In this document: one piece after another, positions 1 through 7,213 of the stretch | Layout of the letters: each line of letters opens with the position of its first letter | Position numbering within the stretch: the stretch's first letter is position 1 | NCBI RefSeq assembly: GCF_014207965.1 | Contig: NZ_JACHLM010000010.1 | Span: forward strand, 1-38,677 | Source: Brevundimonas bullata | GTDB lineage: Bacteria; Pseudomonadota; Alphaproteobacteria; Caulobacterales; Caulobacteraceae | Direction: 5' to 3' | DNA: 38,677 bases | Program-made: the position numbers and the translations under genes | The notes under the pieces: generated by a model | Databases searched by the model: none | Told to the model about the DNA's origin: nothing | What the model saw: only the letters and a program-made list of their open reading frames with translations

Positions 1-66
1 TCCCCGGACCCGAACAGTAGGCGTACCGGCCTCTCCTCGGAGACGCCGCAGTATCGAGTAACAGAG

Positions 67-104
67 CGGCCCCCGGAGCAATCCGGGGGCCGTTTCTGCT
101 TTCT
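67..104 (+). terminator. Rho-independent terminator of an upstream gene
   Basis: A 10-bp GC stem (67-76 with 83-92) with a 6-nt loop is followed by a T-rich stretch (93-104). It must end a plus-strand transcript entering from outside the window. Bases 1-61 could hold the last codons of that gene (one frame stops at 59-61), but I cannot identify it. A separate small inverted repeat, GTGCG/CGCAC, lies at 110-124. Confidence 0.7.
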
Positions 105-231
105 AAAAAGTGCGTTTTACGCACAGCCGGAAGCGCCGGAGGGCAGATCAGTCCGGATCGTTTTGGCCTTGTGTTGGAAAATAGTTCCAAAAAATCAATG
201 ATATTAACGAATCTGTGCCGTGGAGGGGCGC

Positions 232-1830
232 ATGACTTCCCGTTGCAAAGGGATTCTCATGATTGACATCGACTGGCCGCGCCGTGCGGGTCTGTCCGGA
301 GCGCTGGACGAAGCGGCGATCGTGGCCATCACGGATCGCGCAGGGCAGATTCTTTACTGCAATCAAAAGTTTGCGGATGTCAGCGGCTACAGCTGCGCCG
401 AGTTGATCGGGCAGAACCACAGGCTGGTGAATTCCGGACACCATCCGCGCGAGTTTTTCCAGACCCTGTATCGGACCATCGCCAGCGGCGGGGTCTGGCG
501 CGGCACGATCCAGAACCGCAACAAGAACGGCGAGATGTACTGGGTCGACACGACCATCGTGCCGAACCTGGGCGAGGACGGACGGCCCGAGACCTATACG
601 GCGATCCGCTTCGAGGTTTCGGATCACGTCCGGGCGCTGAAGGCGCTGGAGATCGCGCAGCAGGAGACGCGGCGCGCGGCCCAGGTCCGAGATCGATTCT
701 TCGCCAACATCAGCCACGAAGTGCGCACGCCCCTCAACGCCGTCCTGGGTCTGGCCTCGGCCCTGGCTCACACGTCGCTGACCGATCGCCAGGCGCAGAT
801 GTTGTCGCTGATCACCGGCGCTGGCGACGCCCTGCGTCGGGTGCTGGACGACATGCTGGACCTGTCGAAAATGCAGGCGGGAGAGTTCCGTCTGGCCCCG
901 GCGCCGTTCGACCTGCGCGCCGATATCGCAGCCGTGGTCGAGATGCGGGCGGCGACCGCCGAGGAGCGCGACGTGGCGCTGTCAGTGGCGTTTTCAGATG
1001 CGGCGACGGGGCGGCTTATGGGCGACGGCGTGCGCATCAGCCAGATCGTGTCCAACCTCGTCTCCAATGCGGTGAAGTTCACGCCGGTCGGCGCTGTGGA
1101 CGTGAGGGTTGATCTCACCTCCGGCATCGATGGCGATTGCTTGCACATCGAGGTGCAGGACACGGGGATCGGCTTTGATTCCGAGGCGGCGGAACGCCTC
1201 TTCAATCCCTTTGTCCAGGCCGACGATACGATTTCGCGTGAGTTCGGGGGCACGGGGCTGGGGCTGTCGATCTGCCGGTCGCTGGCGGAGCTGATGGGGG
1301 GCGAGATTTCGGCGCGCTCGGCGCCGGGGGAGGGCAGTCTGTTCACCGTCATCCTGCCGGTTGAACGGCTTGAGGACGAGGCCGGCGGCGACCTGGATGT
1401 GGCTTGTGAGGGCGCGGGCCAGGCCCTGCGTATCCTGCTGGTGGAGGACAACGCCGCCAACCAGATGGTCGTTCGCTGCTTGCTGGAGCCGCTGGGTTTC
1501 GAGATCGTGGTCGCCGACAATGGCCGGGAAGGCGTGGAGCAGTTCGAGGCCGGCGCCTTCGACATGATCCTGATGGACATGCAGATGCCGGTCATGGACG
1601 GGCTGACCGCCATTGGCGTCATTCGCGCGCAGGAGGCGGAGCGGCGGCTGGCTCGGACACCGATCGTCATGCTGACGGCCAATACAACGGACGTGCACCA
1701 TCAGCGCGCCATGACGGCGGGGGCGGACGCCTTGGTGGCCAAGCCGGTCACGCTGGAGATCCTTCTGAACGGGCTGGACCAGGGGGCGACCGCCGCCGAG
1801 GCCTGGACCTCTGAGGCTTGCGCCGCCTGA
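232..1830 (+). CDS. Soluble PAS-domain hybrid histidine kinase with receiver domain
   Basis: A 532-residue sensor kinase without membrane segments, so probably cytosolic. In order: a PAS domain (about 28-135) of the Aer-like sort (FADVSGY, GEMYWV), a HisKA dimerisation helix with phosphoacceptor His162 in SHEVRTPLN, an HATPase domain with N box (NAVKFTP), G1 (DTGIGF) and G2 (GGTGLGLSI), and a C-terminal receiver domain (about 398-515) with acidic residues in VEDN, phosphoacceptor Asp449 in MDMQMP and Lys in AKPV. All catalytic motifs are intact. I chose ATG 232 because GGAGG lies 5 nt upstream; an in-frame GTG at 220 and an ATG at 259 are alternatives. By family it should autophosphorylate and pass phosphate to its own receiver. 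No HPt or response-regulator gene is adjacent, and the PAS ligand cannot be read from sequence. It lies about 5 kb from the oxygen-response cluster, but a link is only speculation. Confidence 0.92.
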   Translation: MTSRCKGILMIDIDWPRRAGLSGALDEAAIVAITDRAGQILYCNQKFADVSGYSCAELIGQNHRLVNSGHHPREFFQTLYRTIASGGVWRGTIQNRNKNGEMYWVDTTIVPNLGEDGRPETYTAIRFEVSDHVRALKALEIAQQETRRAAQVRDRFFANISHEVRTPLNAVLGLASALAHTSLTDRQAQMLSLITGAGDALRRVLDDMLDLSKMQAGEFRLAPAPFDLRADIAAVVEMRAATAEERDVALSVAFSDAATGRLMGDGVRISQIVSNLVSNAVKFTPVGAVDVRVDLTSGIDGDCLHIEVQDTGIGFDSEAAERLFNPFVQADDTISREFGGTGLGLSICRSLAELMGGEISARSAPGEGSLFTVILPVERLEDEAGGDLDVACEGAGQALRILLVEDNAANQMVVRCLLEPLGFEIVVADNGREGVEQFEAGAFDMILMDMQMPVMDGLTAIGVIRAQEAERRLARTPIVMLTANTTDVHHQRAMTAGADALVAKPVTLEILLNGLDQGATAAEAWTSEACAA

Positions 1831-1900
1831 GGCCTGGACTTGCGGAACCGCGCGCCGTGCCTGACGTTGATTGCCGACGTTAAGGAACAGGTAACCATAA

Positions 1901-2035
1901 ATGCGACGCGCGATCAGGCTAGGACTGTTCATAGGCACCATTATCGGAATGAGCGCCTGCGCGACCGTTCAGGACGGCGCGGGGCCGCCGACGTCGGGCG
2001 CCTATGGTTCGGTGGGCGTTGGCCGAACCTGGTGA
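1901..2035 (+). CDS. Possible 44-residue lipoprotein
   Basis: A short open frame starting with ATG 1901 encodes a basic N-terminus (MRRAIRLG), a hydrophobic stretch (LFIGTIIG) and a lipobox-like MSAC with Cys20, then a short Gly/Pro-rich tail ending in RTW. This looks like a signal-peptidase II substrate, with about 24 mature residues. The Shine-Dalgarno is poor (AGGT about 8 nt upstream, AAGGA further off). It sits alone in the 310-bp gap between the kinase and the CNNM-family gene. I do not recognise a family. It could be a decayed end of a longer lipoprotein or chance. Confidence 0.35.
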   Translation: MRRAIRLGLFIGTIIGMSACATVQDGAGPPTSGAYGSVGVGRTW

Positions 2036-2140
2036 ACCTGTCGGCAGACGCATGAAATACTGGCGCAGCGGGTCGATCAGCCTTACTATTGCTGCGCGGA
2101 CGCCGGTTGTCGCGCCGCGCCGCGGGTTTCTCCCCTTTCG

Positions 2141-3463
2141 ATGTTGACCATCGCTATCGTCGTCGTGCTGCTGCTTGTGGTGCTGAACGGCCTTTTCGCC
2201 ATGACCGAACTTGCGGTCGTTTCATCGCGTAAATCCAAGCTGCAGAGTCGTGCCGAGCGCGGAGACCGCGGAGCCCGGGCGGCCCTCAAGCTGTCCGAGG
2301 AACCGACGCAGTTCCTGTCGGCGGTTCAGGTCGGCATCACCCTGATCGGGATTCTGGCAGGCGCCTATGGTCAGGCGACCATCGCGGGCGAACTGGACCA
2401 AATCCTGGAAGTCGCCTTCCCGGCCTTCGCCGCCTATTCGCAGTTCTTCTCGACGGCCCTGGTGGTCGTGCTGATCACCTATGTCTCGCTGATCGTCGGC
2501 GAACTGGTGCCCAAGCGGCTGGCCCTGATCTTCCCTGAAGCCATCGCCTCCAAGATGGCCGCGCCGATCTCGACCATGGCGCTGCTGATGAAGCCCTTCG
2601 TCCTGCTGCTGACGGCGTCGACGTCGGGCATCCTCAAGATCATGGGCGTCAAGGACCGCGACGGTTCGGATGTCACCCAGGAGGAGGTCGAGAGCATTCT
2701 GGCCGAGGGCACGTCCGCTGGCCTGATCGAGCCTGAAGAGCAGGTGATGATCGAGGAAATCCTGCGTCTGGGCGATCGCCCGGTGCGCGTGGCCATGACC
2801 CCGCGCCACGATGTCTTCTGGATCGCCCTGGACGACACCGAGGAAGTGCTGCGCGACGAAATTCGCAGCTGCCCCTATTCTCGTATCGTCGTGGCGCGCG
2901 AAAGCGACGTCGATAATCCGTTGGGCGTGGTCCACAAGAAGGACCTGCTGGACGCCCTGCTGACCGACGGCAAGTTCGATATCGAAAAGCTGGTGGCCGA
3001 GCCGGCCTTCATCCCGCAGTCGACCTCGGTGCTGAAGGCGCTGGAGATCCTCAAGGGATCGCGAATCCACATGGCCTTCGTCGTCGATGAGTACGGCGCC
3101 TTTGAAGGCGTGGTGACGGCGACCGACATTCTGGAAATGATCGCCGGCGACTTCAACGAAAGCCACGACGAAGCCGATGTCTCGATCCGCAAGCGCGAAG
3201 ACGGCTCATGGGCGGTGGACGGGCAGACGGATCTGGACGAACTGGGTGATGTGCTGGGCGAGGAGTTCGGCGAACACGAGGGCTTCCACACCGTGGCGGG
3301 CCTGGTTCTGCACCACCTGTCGCGTCTGCCGCACGAGGGAGAGATCCTGCAACTGGGCCGGTTCGAGGTCGAGGTGATCGACATGGACGACCGCAGGATC
3401 GACAAACTGCTGTTCCGGACCTTGATTCCGGGCCATCCACACGGACCGACCGACACTCACTGA
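2141..3463 (+). CDS. CNNM/HlyC-CorC family membrane protein (CBS domains)
   Basis: A 440-residue protein of the family annotated as 'hemolysin' or CorC/TlyC-like. The N-terminal CNNM (DUF21) membrane domain covers about 1-190, starting with a hydrophobic helix and the typical NGLFAMTELAVVSSRKSKL stretch, with further helices around 60-165. A CBS pair follows (about 205-330: MTPRHDVFWI, then VDEYGAFEGVVTATDILE), then a C-terminal CorC_HlyC domain (about 345-430: WAVDGQTDLDEL, TVAGLVLHHL). Related proteins are linked to magnesium or cobalt efflux; 'hemolysin' is a historical label. ATG 2141 gives the full family N-terminus although no clear Shine-Dalgarno precedes it. The gene appears monocistronic, ending at the hairpin at 3492-3520. 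Confidence 0.88.
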   Translation: MLTIAIVVVLLLVVLNGLFAMTELAVVSSRKSKLQSRAERGDRGARAALKLSEEPTQFLSAVQVGITLIGILAGAYGQATIAGELDQILEVAFPAFAAYSQFFSTALVVVLITYVSLIVGELVPKRLALIFPEAIASKMAAPISTMALLMKPFVLLLTASTSGILKIMGVKDRDGSDVTQEEVESILAEGTSAGLIEPEEQVMIEEILRLGDRPVRVAMTPRHDVFWIALDDTEEVLRDEIRSCPYSRIVVARESDVDNPLGVVHKKDLLDALLTDGKFDIEKLVAEPAFIPQSTSVLKALEILKGSRIHMAFVVDEYGAFEGVVTATDILEMIAGDFNESHDEADVSIRKREDGSWAVDGQTDLDELGDVLGEEFGEHEGFHTVAGLVLHHLSRLPHEGEILQLGRFEVEVIDMDDRRIDKLLFRTLIPGHPHGPTDTH

Positions 3464-3490
3464 TCGACCTTTTCAGTCCTGTCCTGAAGC

Positions 3491-3524
3491 AAGCGCGCAT
3501 CCGTTCGGCGGATGCGCGCTTTTT
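3491..3524 (+). terminator. Rho-independent terminator after the CNNM/CBS gene
   Basis: A perfect 11-bp stem (3492-3502 with 3510-3520) with a short TTCGG-containing loop is followed by five T (3520-3524). It lies between this gene and the oppositely oriented small membrane-protein gene. It may work weakly in the other direction too. Confidence 0.85.
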
Positions 3525-3529
3525 CATGG

Positions 3530-3646
3530 TCAGTTCTTGGGCTTGTCGCCCATGTTGCTCCACACGGCGGCGAAGCCGAGGCCGGCCATGAAGACGAGGA
3601 AAGCCGAAACGATAGCGGCGATGGCGGGGACGACGTCTGCGGGCAT
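3530..3646 (-). CDS. 38-residue single-pass membrane protein under an FNR box
   Basis: A short open frame downstream of cydC on the same strand. The product has a brief N-terminus (MPADVVPA), one hydrophobic helix (about 8-29, Ala/Val/Phe/Leu/Gly-rich, ending in AAVW) and a polar tail (SNMGDKPKN). Two signals argue it is real: AAAGGAG 7 nt before ATG, the best Shine-Dalgarno in the cluster, and a perfect TTGAT-N4-ATCAA site centred at 3701.5, about 41 bp from the base where a short-leader transcript would begin. It is therefore probably made at low oxygen from its own promoter. It is not CydX, which is present at 9978-10097. By analogy with small subunits of cytochrome bd and other oxidases it may attach to a respiratory membrane complex, but that is inference. 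I do not recognise a named family. Confidence 0.75.
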   Translation of the reverse strand: MPADVVPAIAAIVSAFLVFMAGLGFAAVWSNMGDKPKN

Positions 3647-3694
3647 GGGGTATCTCCTTTGATCCCAGCAAAGCCCTTTGCAGGGGGCTTCGCC

Positions 3695-3708
3695 TTGATG
3701 GAGATCAA
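3695..3708. promoter_or_regulatory. FNR/FixK box between cydC and the 38-residue ORF
   Basis: TTGAT-GGAG-ATCAA is a perfect match to the FNR/FixK consensus, flanked by GCC and AGGC. Its centre (3701.5) is 55 bp from the small ORF's ATG on the minus strand. A class II site at -41.5 puts the transcript start near 3660, just before the Shine-Dalgarno. It lies past the cydC stop codon, so it would serve only the small gene. A weak AAGCCC/GGGCTT hairpin at 3671-3690 lies between box and start. Confidence 0.8.
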
Positions 3709-3723
3709 AGGCATGCGAGCGGA

Positions 3724-5385
3724 TCAGGCCGCCGAGCGGGCCTTGTGCAGAGACATCAGAACGACGCCGGAGGCCGACAGTCCGGTGACCGTCAGGCGCT
3801 GATCGCACAGGGCCAGGGGGGCGGGGCGGTGACTGACCAGGATCAGCCCCTGGCCGGTGCGTTCGAGCCGCGCGGCCAACCGTTGCAACACGCGGGCCTC
3901 GGTGGCGGCGTCCAGACCCTCGGTCGGCTCGTCCAGCACCAGCCAGGGTGCAGGGCGAAGATAGGCGCGGGCCAGGCCCAAACGGCGACGCTCGCCGCCC
4001 GACAGCCGCGCGCCGTTCTCGCCCAGGGACGCGTTCAGGCCAGAGGGGGCGGTGCGGATGCGATCCGCCAGATCGGCGTCCTCCAGCGCGGCCCACAGGG
4101 CGGCGTCGTCAGCGGTCGGCAAGGCGAGTTTCAGGTTCTCGCGCACCGTTCCAGCCAGCAGCACGGCCTGTTGCGGGGCATAGGCGAACAGGGCGCGGGC
4201 GGCGTCGGGGGAAAGCCCGGCGACATCCACTTCGCCCATCGTGGTTTCGCCGGGCAGGGGCGAGCGCAGATGCATCAGCCGCTCGATCAGGGTGGTCTTG
4301 CCGGCACCGGACGGGCCGGTGACGGCCAGACGCTGAGGCGGGGTCAGGCTGAGGTCAGCGGCGGGCAGGCCGATGATGGGGGCGACGGTCTGGGCGGCGG
4401 CCTGGGGCGAGGCTTCCAGCAGATCGCCCAGTCGCTCGATCGCCGCCTTGACCGCGCCGTTGTGGCGGAAGGCGGTCAGCAGGGCGCCCGCGCTCTCGAC
4501 CGTGGTGACGGCTGCCAGGATCGCCAAGGCGATCAGGGGCGGGGAGGCGGTGGCAGCTGTGGCCATCACGCCGACGATCGCCAGGGCGATCGCGCCCGAC
4601 TGGGTCAGCATGATCCAGCCGCCCGCGGAGGCCAGGCTCTGGGTTGCACGTTCCAGAACTGCGCCGCGCTCGGTGAGACGATCGACGGCCCAGGGCTTGA
4701 TGCCATAGGCCTGAAGCTCGGGCGCGGCGGCGGCCAGGGCGGCGAACTCGGTCTTGAGATCGCCGGATGCAGCCTGAACCGCGCGCCCGGCGGGTACAGC
4801 CAATCCCTGCGCGACGAGGGCGGCGGCCAACATGCCCAGGGCGCTCGCGGCGGCGATGGCCAATGCGGTCGTCCAGCCGGTCAGCAGGGCCAGGCCTATG
4901 CCGGCGACCATGCCGGCGGCGGCGCCCCAGGGCGCGGACAGGCGCACGAAGCGGTTCTGGATCGCGTCCACGTCCTGAACCATGCGCGACGAAGCCTCGC
5001 CGCCCGCCAGCGTCAGGGCGCGGGTCACGGGACCGCGCGCGACGCCTTCGAACAGCTGAGGACGGAGCGCGGCCAGGGCCTTGAGCGCGGCGTCGTGGCC
5101 GGTGATGCGCTCGCCGTAACGTCCGCCGGTCCGGGCGATGGCCAGAAAGCGGATCAGGGCGCTCGGCACCATGAAGTTGAAGCTGTGCGCCACCAATGGC
5201 CCCGCCAGACCGGCCAGGGCCGAGGCGGTGATGAACCAGCCGGACACGCCCAGCAGCAGGACGGCGGCCGCGTACACCAGGGCGGCGCAAACCGAGGCGG
5301 CCAGCAGGCGCATGCCCTGACGGCGTTCCTGGGCGCGGATCAGGGTCTTGAGGCGGGCGACGCCGGACGCGTTCAAAACGCTCAC
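3724..5385 (-). CDS. cydC: Cysteine/glutathione ABC exporter subunit CydC
   Basis: A 553-residue fused ABC exporter half: a transmembrane domain (about 25-300) followed by an ATPase domain with Walker A (GPSGAGKTT), signature (LSGGERRR), Walker B (WLVLDEPTEGLD) and H-loop (LVSHR). CydDC heterodimers in the inner membrane export thiols and are needed to mature cytochrome bd. The start is GTG 5385, whose first four bases overlap the cydD stop (GTGA), so translation is probably coupled. No separate Shine-Dalgarno is clear. Divergent clustering with cydABX supports CydC over other ABC exporters; CydC and CydD can be swapped in annotation, and the order here (D then C) follows the usual operon. 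Confidence 0.93.
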   Translation of the reverse strand: MSVLNASGVARLKTLIRAQERRQGMRLLAASVCAALVYAAAVLLLGVSGWFITASALAGLAGPLVAHSFNFMVPSALIRFLAIARTGGRYGERITGHDAALKALAALRPQLFEGVARGPVTRALTLAGGEASSRMVQDVDAIQNRFVRLSAPWGAAAGMVAGIGLALLTGWTTALAIAAASALGMLAAALVAQGLAVPAGRAVQAASGDLKTEFAALAAAAPELQAYGIKPWAVDRLTERGAVLERATQSLASAGGWIMLTQSGAIALAIVGVMATAATASPPLIALAILAAVTTVESAGALLTAFRHNGAVKAAIERLGDLLEASPQAAAQTVAPIIGLPAADLSLTPPQRLAVTGPSGAGKTTLIERLMHLRSPLPGETTMGEVDVAGLSPDAARALFAYAPQQAVLLAGTVRENLKLALPTADDAALWAALEDADLADRIRTAPSGLNASLGENGARLSGGERRRLGLARAYLRPAPWLVLDEPTEGLDAATEARVLQRLAARLERTGQGLILVSHRPAPLALCDQRLTVTGLSASGVVLMSLHKARSAA

Positions 5386-6998
5386 AGGCGCACCACGACG
5401 TCAGCCAGTTCGGCGACGGCCTCGGAATGGGTGGCGATCAGGGTGGTGCGTCCCTCGGCGGCGGCGCGGATGACGGGCAGCAGGGCGGCCTCGGACGCGG
5501 CGTCCAGATTGGCGGTGGGTTCGTCCAGCAGCAGGATCGGCGCGGGCTTGAGGAAGGCGCGAGCCAGGCCCAGCCGCCGCCGCTCGCCGCCCGACAAACC
5601 GCCGCCGCGTTCGTCGATGATGCGGTTCAGGTCGCCTGTGAACCCGGCGCGGGTCGCAGCCTCCATGATGCGGTGGGCCGGGGCGGCGCGCCAGGCCAGG
5701 GCGATGTTCTCGGCCAGGGTTCCGGGCACGACGACCGGCGCCTGACCGGCCCAGGCGATCCAGGCGGTCAGGTCGGGATGGTCGGACAGCCGAACGTCAT
5801 GGACCTCGACCTCGCCGCCGCTCAGGGGCGACAGGCCCAGGAACAGGTGGAGCAGGCTGCTCTTGCCCGAACCGCTGGTCCCCAGCAGGGCCACGGTCGC
5901 GCCCGGCGCGATCTGCAGATTGAAACCGGTCAGGACAGGCGCGCCCGCCTCATAGGTGATTTCGACGTCGCGGAAGGCGATGACGGGAGCGGTCGTCGGA
6001 ACCGGCGGTCGGACGGGGGCAGCCTCGGCGGCGTCACTGAGGCGGGCCAGGCTGGGCACGGCGGCCTCGGCGGCTTGCCGGTCGTGATAGGCGGCGGACA
6101 GGCGGCGCATCGGTACATAGACTTCCGGAGCGAGCGCCAGCAGGAAGAAGGCGCGCGTCAGGCTCAACTGGTCCGGGGCCGGGAAGGGCAGCAGCTTCAG
6201 CAGGTTAAAGCCGCAATAGACGGCGACCAGGGCCACGGCCAGGGCCGAGAAGAACTCCAGAATCGCCGAGGACAGGAAGGCGATCTTCAGCACCTTGCCA
6301 GTGCGGACCGCCAGGTTTTCAGAGGCGCGGGCAATGACCGCCGCCTGCTGCGTCTCGGCCTGAAAGGCGAGAATGGCGGGCAGGGCGCGGATGCGGTCGA
6401 GGAAGAGGCCGGACAATCGTTCGAGGGCCTGAAACTGACGCCGGCTTTCGGCCCCCGCCGCCATTCCAGTCAGGGCCATGCCGATGACGAAGGGCGCCAA
6501 GGTGAAGATCAGAATGCCGGCGGTGAAGGGACTGACCACGGCGGCGGCGGCGATCAGCAGCAGCGGCGTCACGCCCGCCGCCAGACGGGCGGGCAGGAAG
6601 CGCGAGACATGGCCGTCCAGCGCCTCGACCCCCTCGACGGTCGCGGTCATGGTTTCGGCGTCGGACAGACGGCCGGAGAAGGCGCCGTTCAGAACTTGAC
6701 GACGCAGGTCGCCCTTGACTGCACGGGCCGCGCGCGCTCCGACCGCCGTGGCGCACTGGGCCAGGACGCCGCGCGCCAGCAGGGACCCGACCGCCAGCAG
6801 GGCGCCGGGGACGGCGTGACTGATTCCTTGCGGCAGGGCGCCCACCGCCAGAGCCAGACCCGCCGCAAATCCGACCGCCGGGATCGCGTCGGCGATGACC
6901 AGACCGCTGGCCAGCGCCATCAGGCGTCGCCGGGGCGCCAGCGCCGCCTTCAGCCACTGGGCCTGGGGGGCGGCTGCATCGATCGGCTGGGCCGTCAT
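5382..6998 (-). CDS. cydD: Cysteine/glutathione ABC exporter subunit CydD
   Basis: A 538-residue ABC exporter half: transmembrane domain about 20-310, then an ATPase domain with Walker A (GTSGSGKSS), signature (LSGGERRR), Walker B (ILLLDEPTANLD) and H-loop (IATHSE). It partners CydC in the thiol exporter required for cytochrome bd assembly. I chose ATG 6998 (MTAQPID), preceded by GGAG with 5-nt spacing. The open frame runs 87 codons further, but that extension is Arg/Pro-rich and would cover the FNR box and promoter; an ATG 12 codons upstream is possible. It is transcribed divergently from cydA, and a TCTAGA -10-like element at 7098-7103 lies 31 bp from the FNR box centre. Confidence 0.93.
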   Translation of the reverse strand: MTAQPIDAAAPQAQWLKAALAPRRRLMALASGLVIADAIPAVGFAAGLALAVGALPQGISHAVPGALLAVGSLLARGVLAQCATAVGARAARAVKGDLRRQVLNGAFSGRLSDAETMTATVEGVEALDGHVSRFLPARLAAGVTPLLLIAAAAVVSPFTAGILIFTLAPFVIGMALTGMAAGAESRRQFQALERLSGLFLDRIRALPAILAFQAETQQAAVIARASENLAVRTGKVLKIAFLSSAILEFFSALAVALVAVYCGFNLLKLLPFPAPDQLSLTRAFFLLALAPEVYVPMRRLSAAYHDRQAAEAAVPSLARLSDAAEAAPVRPPVPTTAPVIAFRDVEITYEAGAPVLTGFNLQIAPGATVALLGTSGSGKSSLLHLFLGLSPLSGGEVEVHDVRLSDHPDLTAWIAWAGQAPVVVPGTLAENIALAWRAAPAHRIMEAATRAGFTGDLNRIIDERGGGLSGGERRRLGLARAFLKPAPILLLDEPTANLDAASEAALLPVIRAAAEGRTTLIATHSEAVAELADVVVRL

Positions 6999-7097
6999 CG
7001 TCTCTCCTGCTCCATGCGCGCGACCAGACATATACGGGCGCGACGGGGGCAATGGGCAAATCGTCCTTGTGACGAAACAGCCTTGGGCGAAACGCCG

Positions 7098-7171
7098 TCT
7101 AGAGCGAGTCGTCCCGTTGGGGCTTTGATCAGGATCAAGGCGCGCCAAACAGCCTTGCTTTAGGTTATAGT
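7098..7171. promoter_or_regulatory. Divergent cydDC / cydABX promoter region with a perfect FNR box
   Basis: TTGAT-CAGG-ATCAA at 7125-7138 is a perfect FNR/FixK box. On the minus strand TCTAGA (7098-7103) is centred 31 bp away, the distance expected between a -41.5 activator site and a -10 element. On the plus strand the TAGGTTATAGT stretch (7161-7171) lies 31-37 bp from the centre. One site could therefore activate both operons. The box sequence is seen; the promoter elements are inferred. Confidence 0.85.
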
Positions 7172-7213
7172 AGAACGCCGGTCGACGGGGCTGGCGGTCA
7201 GGAGTCTCAGCCC

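Noticed and set aside
185..198. TTCCA-AAAA-ATCAA upstream of the histidine kinase, as a possible FNR box
   Set aside because: Only one half-site fits, the core GCCTTGAT is missing and the spacing would place the transcript start on the start codon despite a Shine-Dalgarno being present.
3659..3672. TTGAT-CCCA-GCAAA overlapping the small ORF's ribosome binding site
   Set aside because: Right half does not fit, and TTGAT arises from the reverse of the Shine-Dalgarno region; the perfect box is at 3695-3708.
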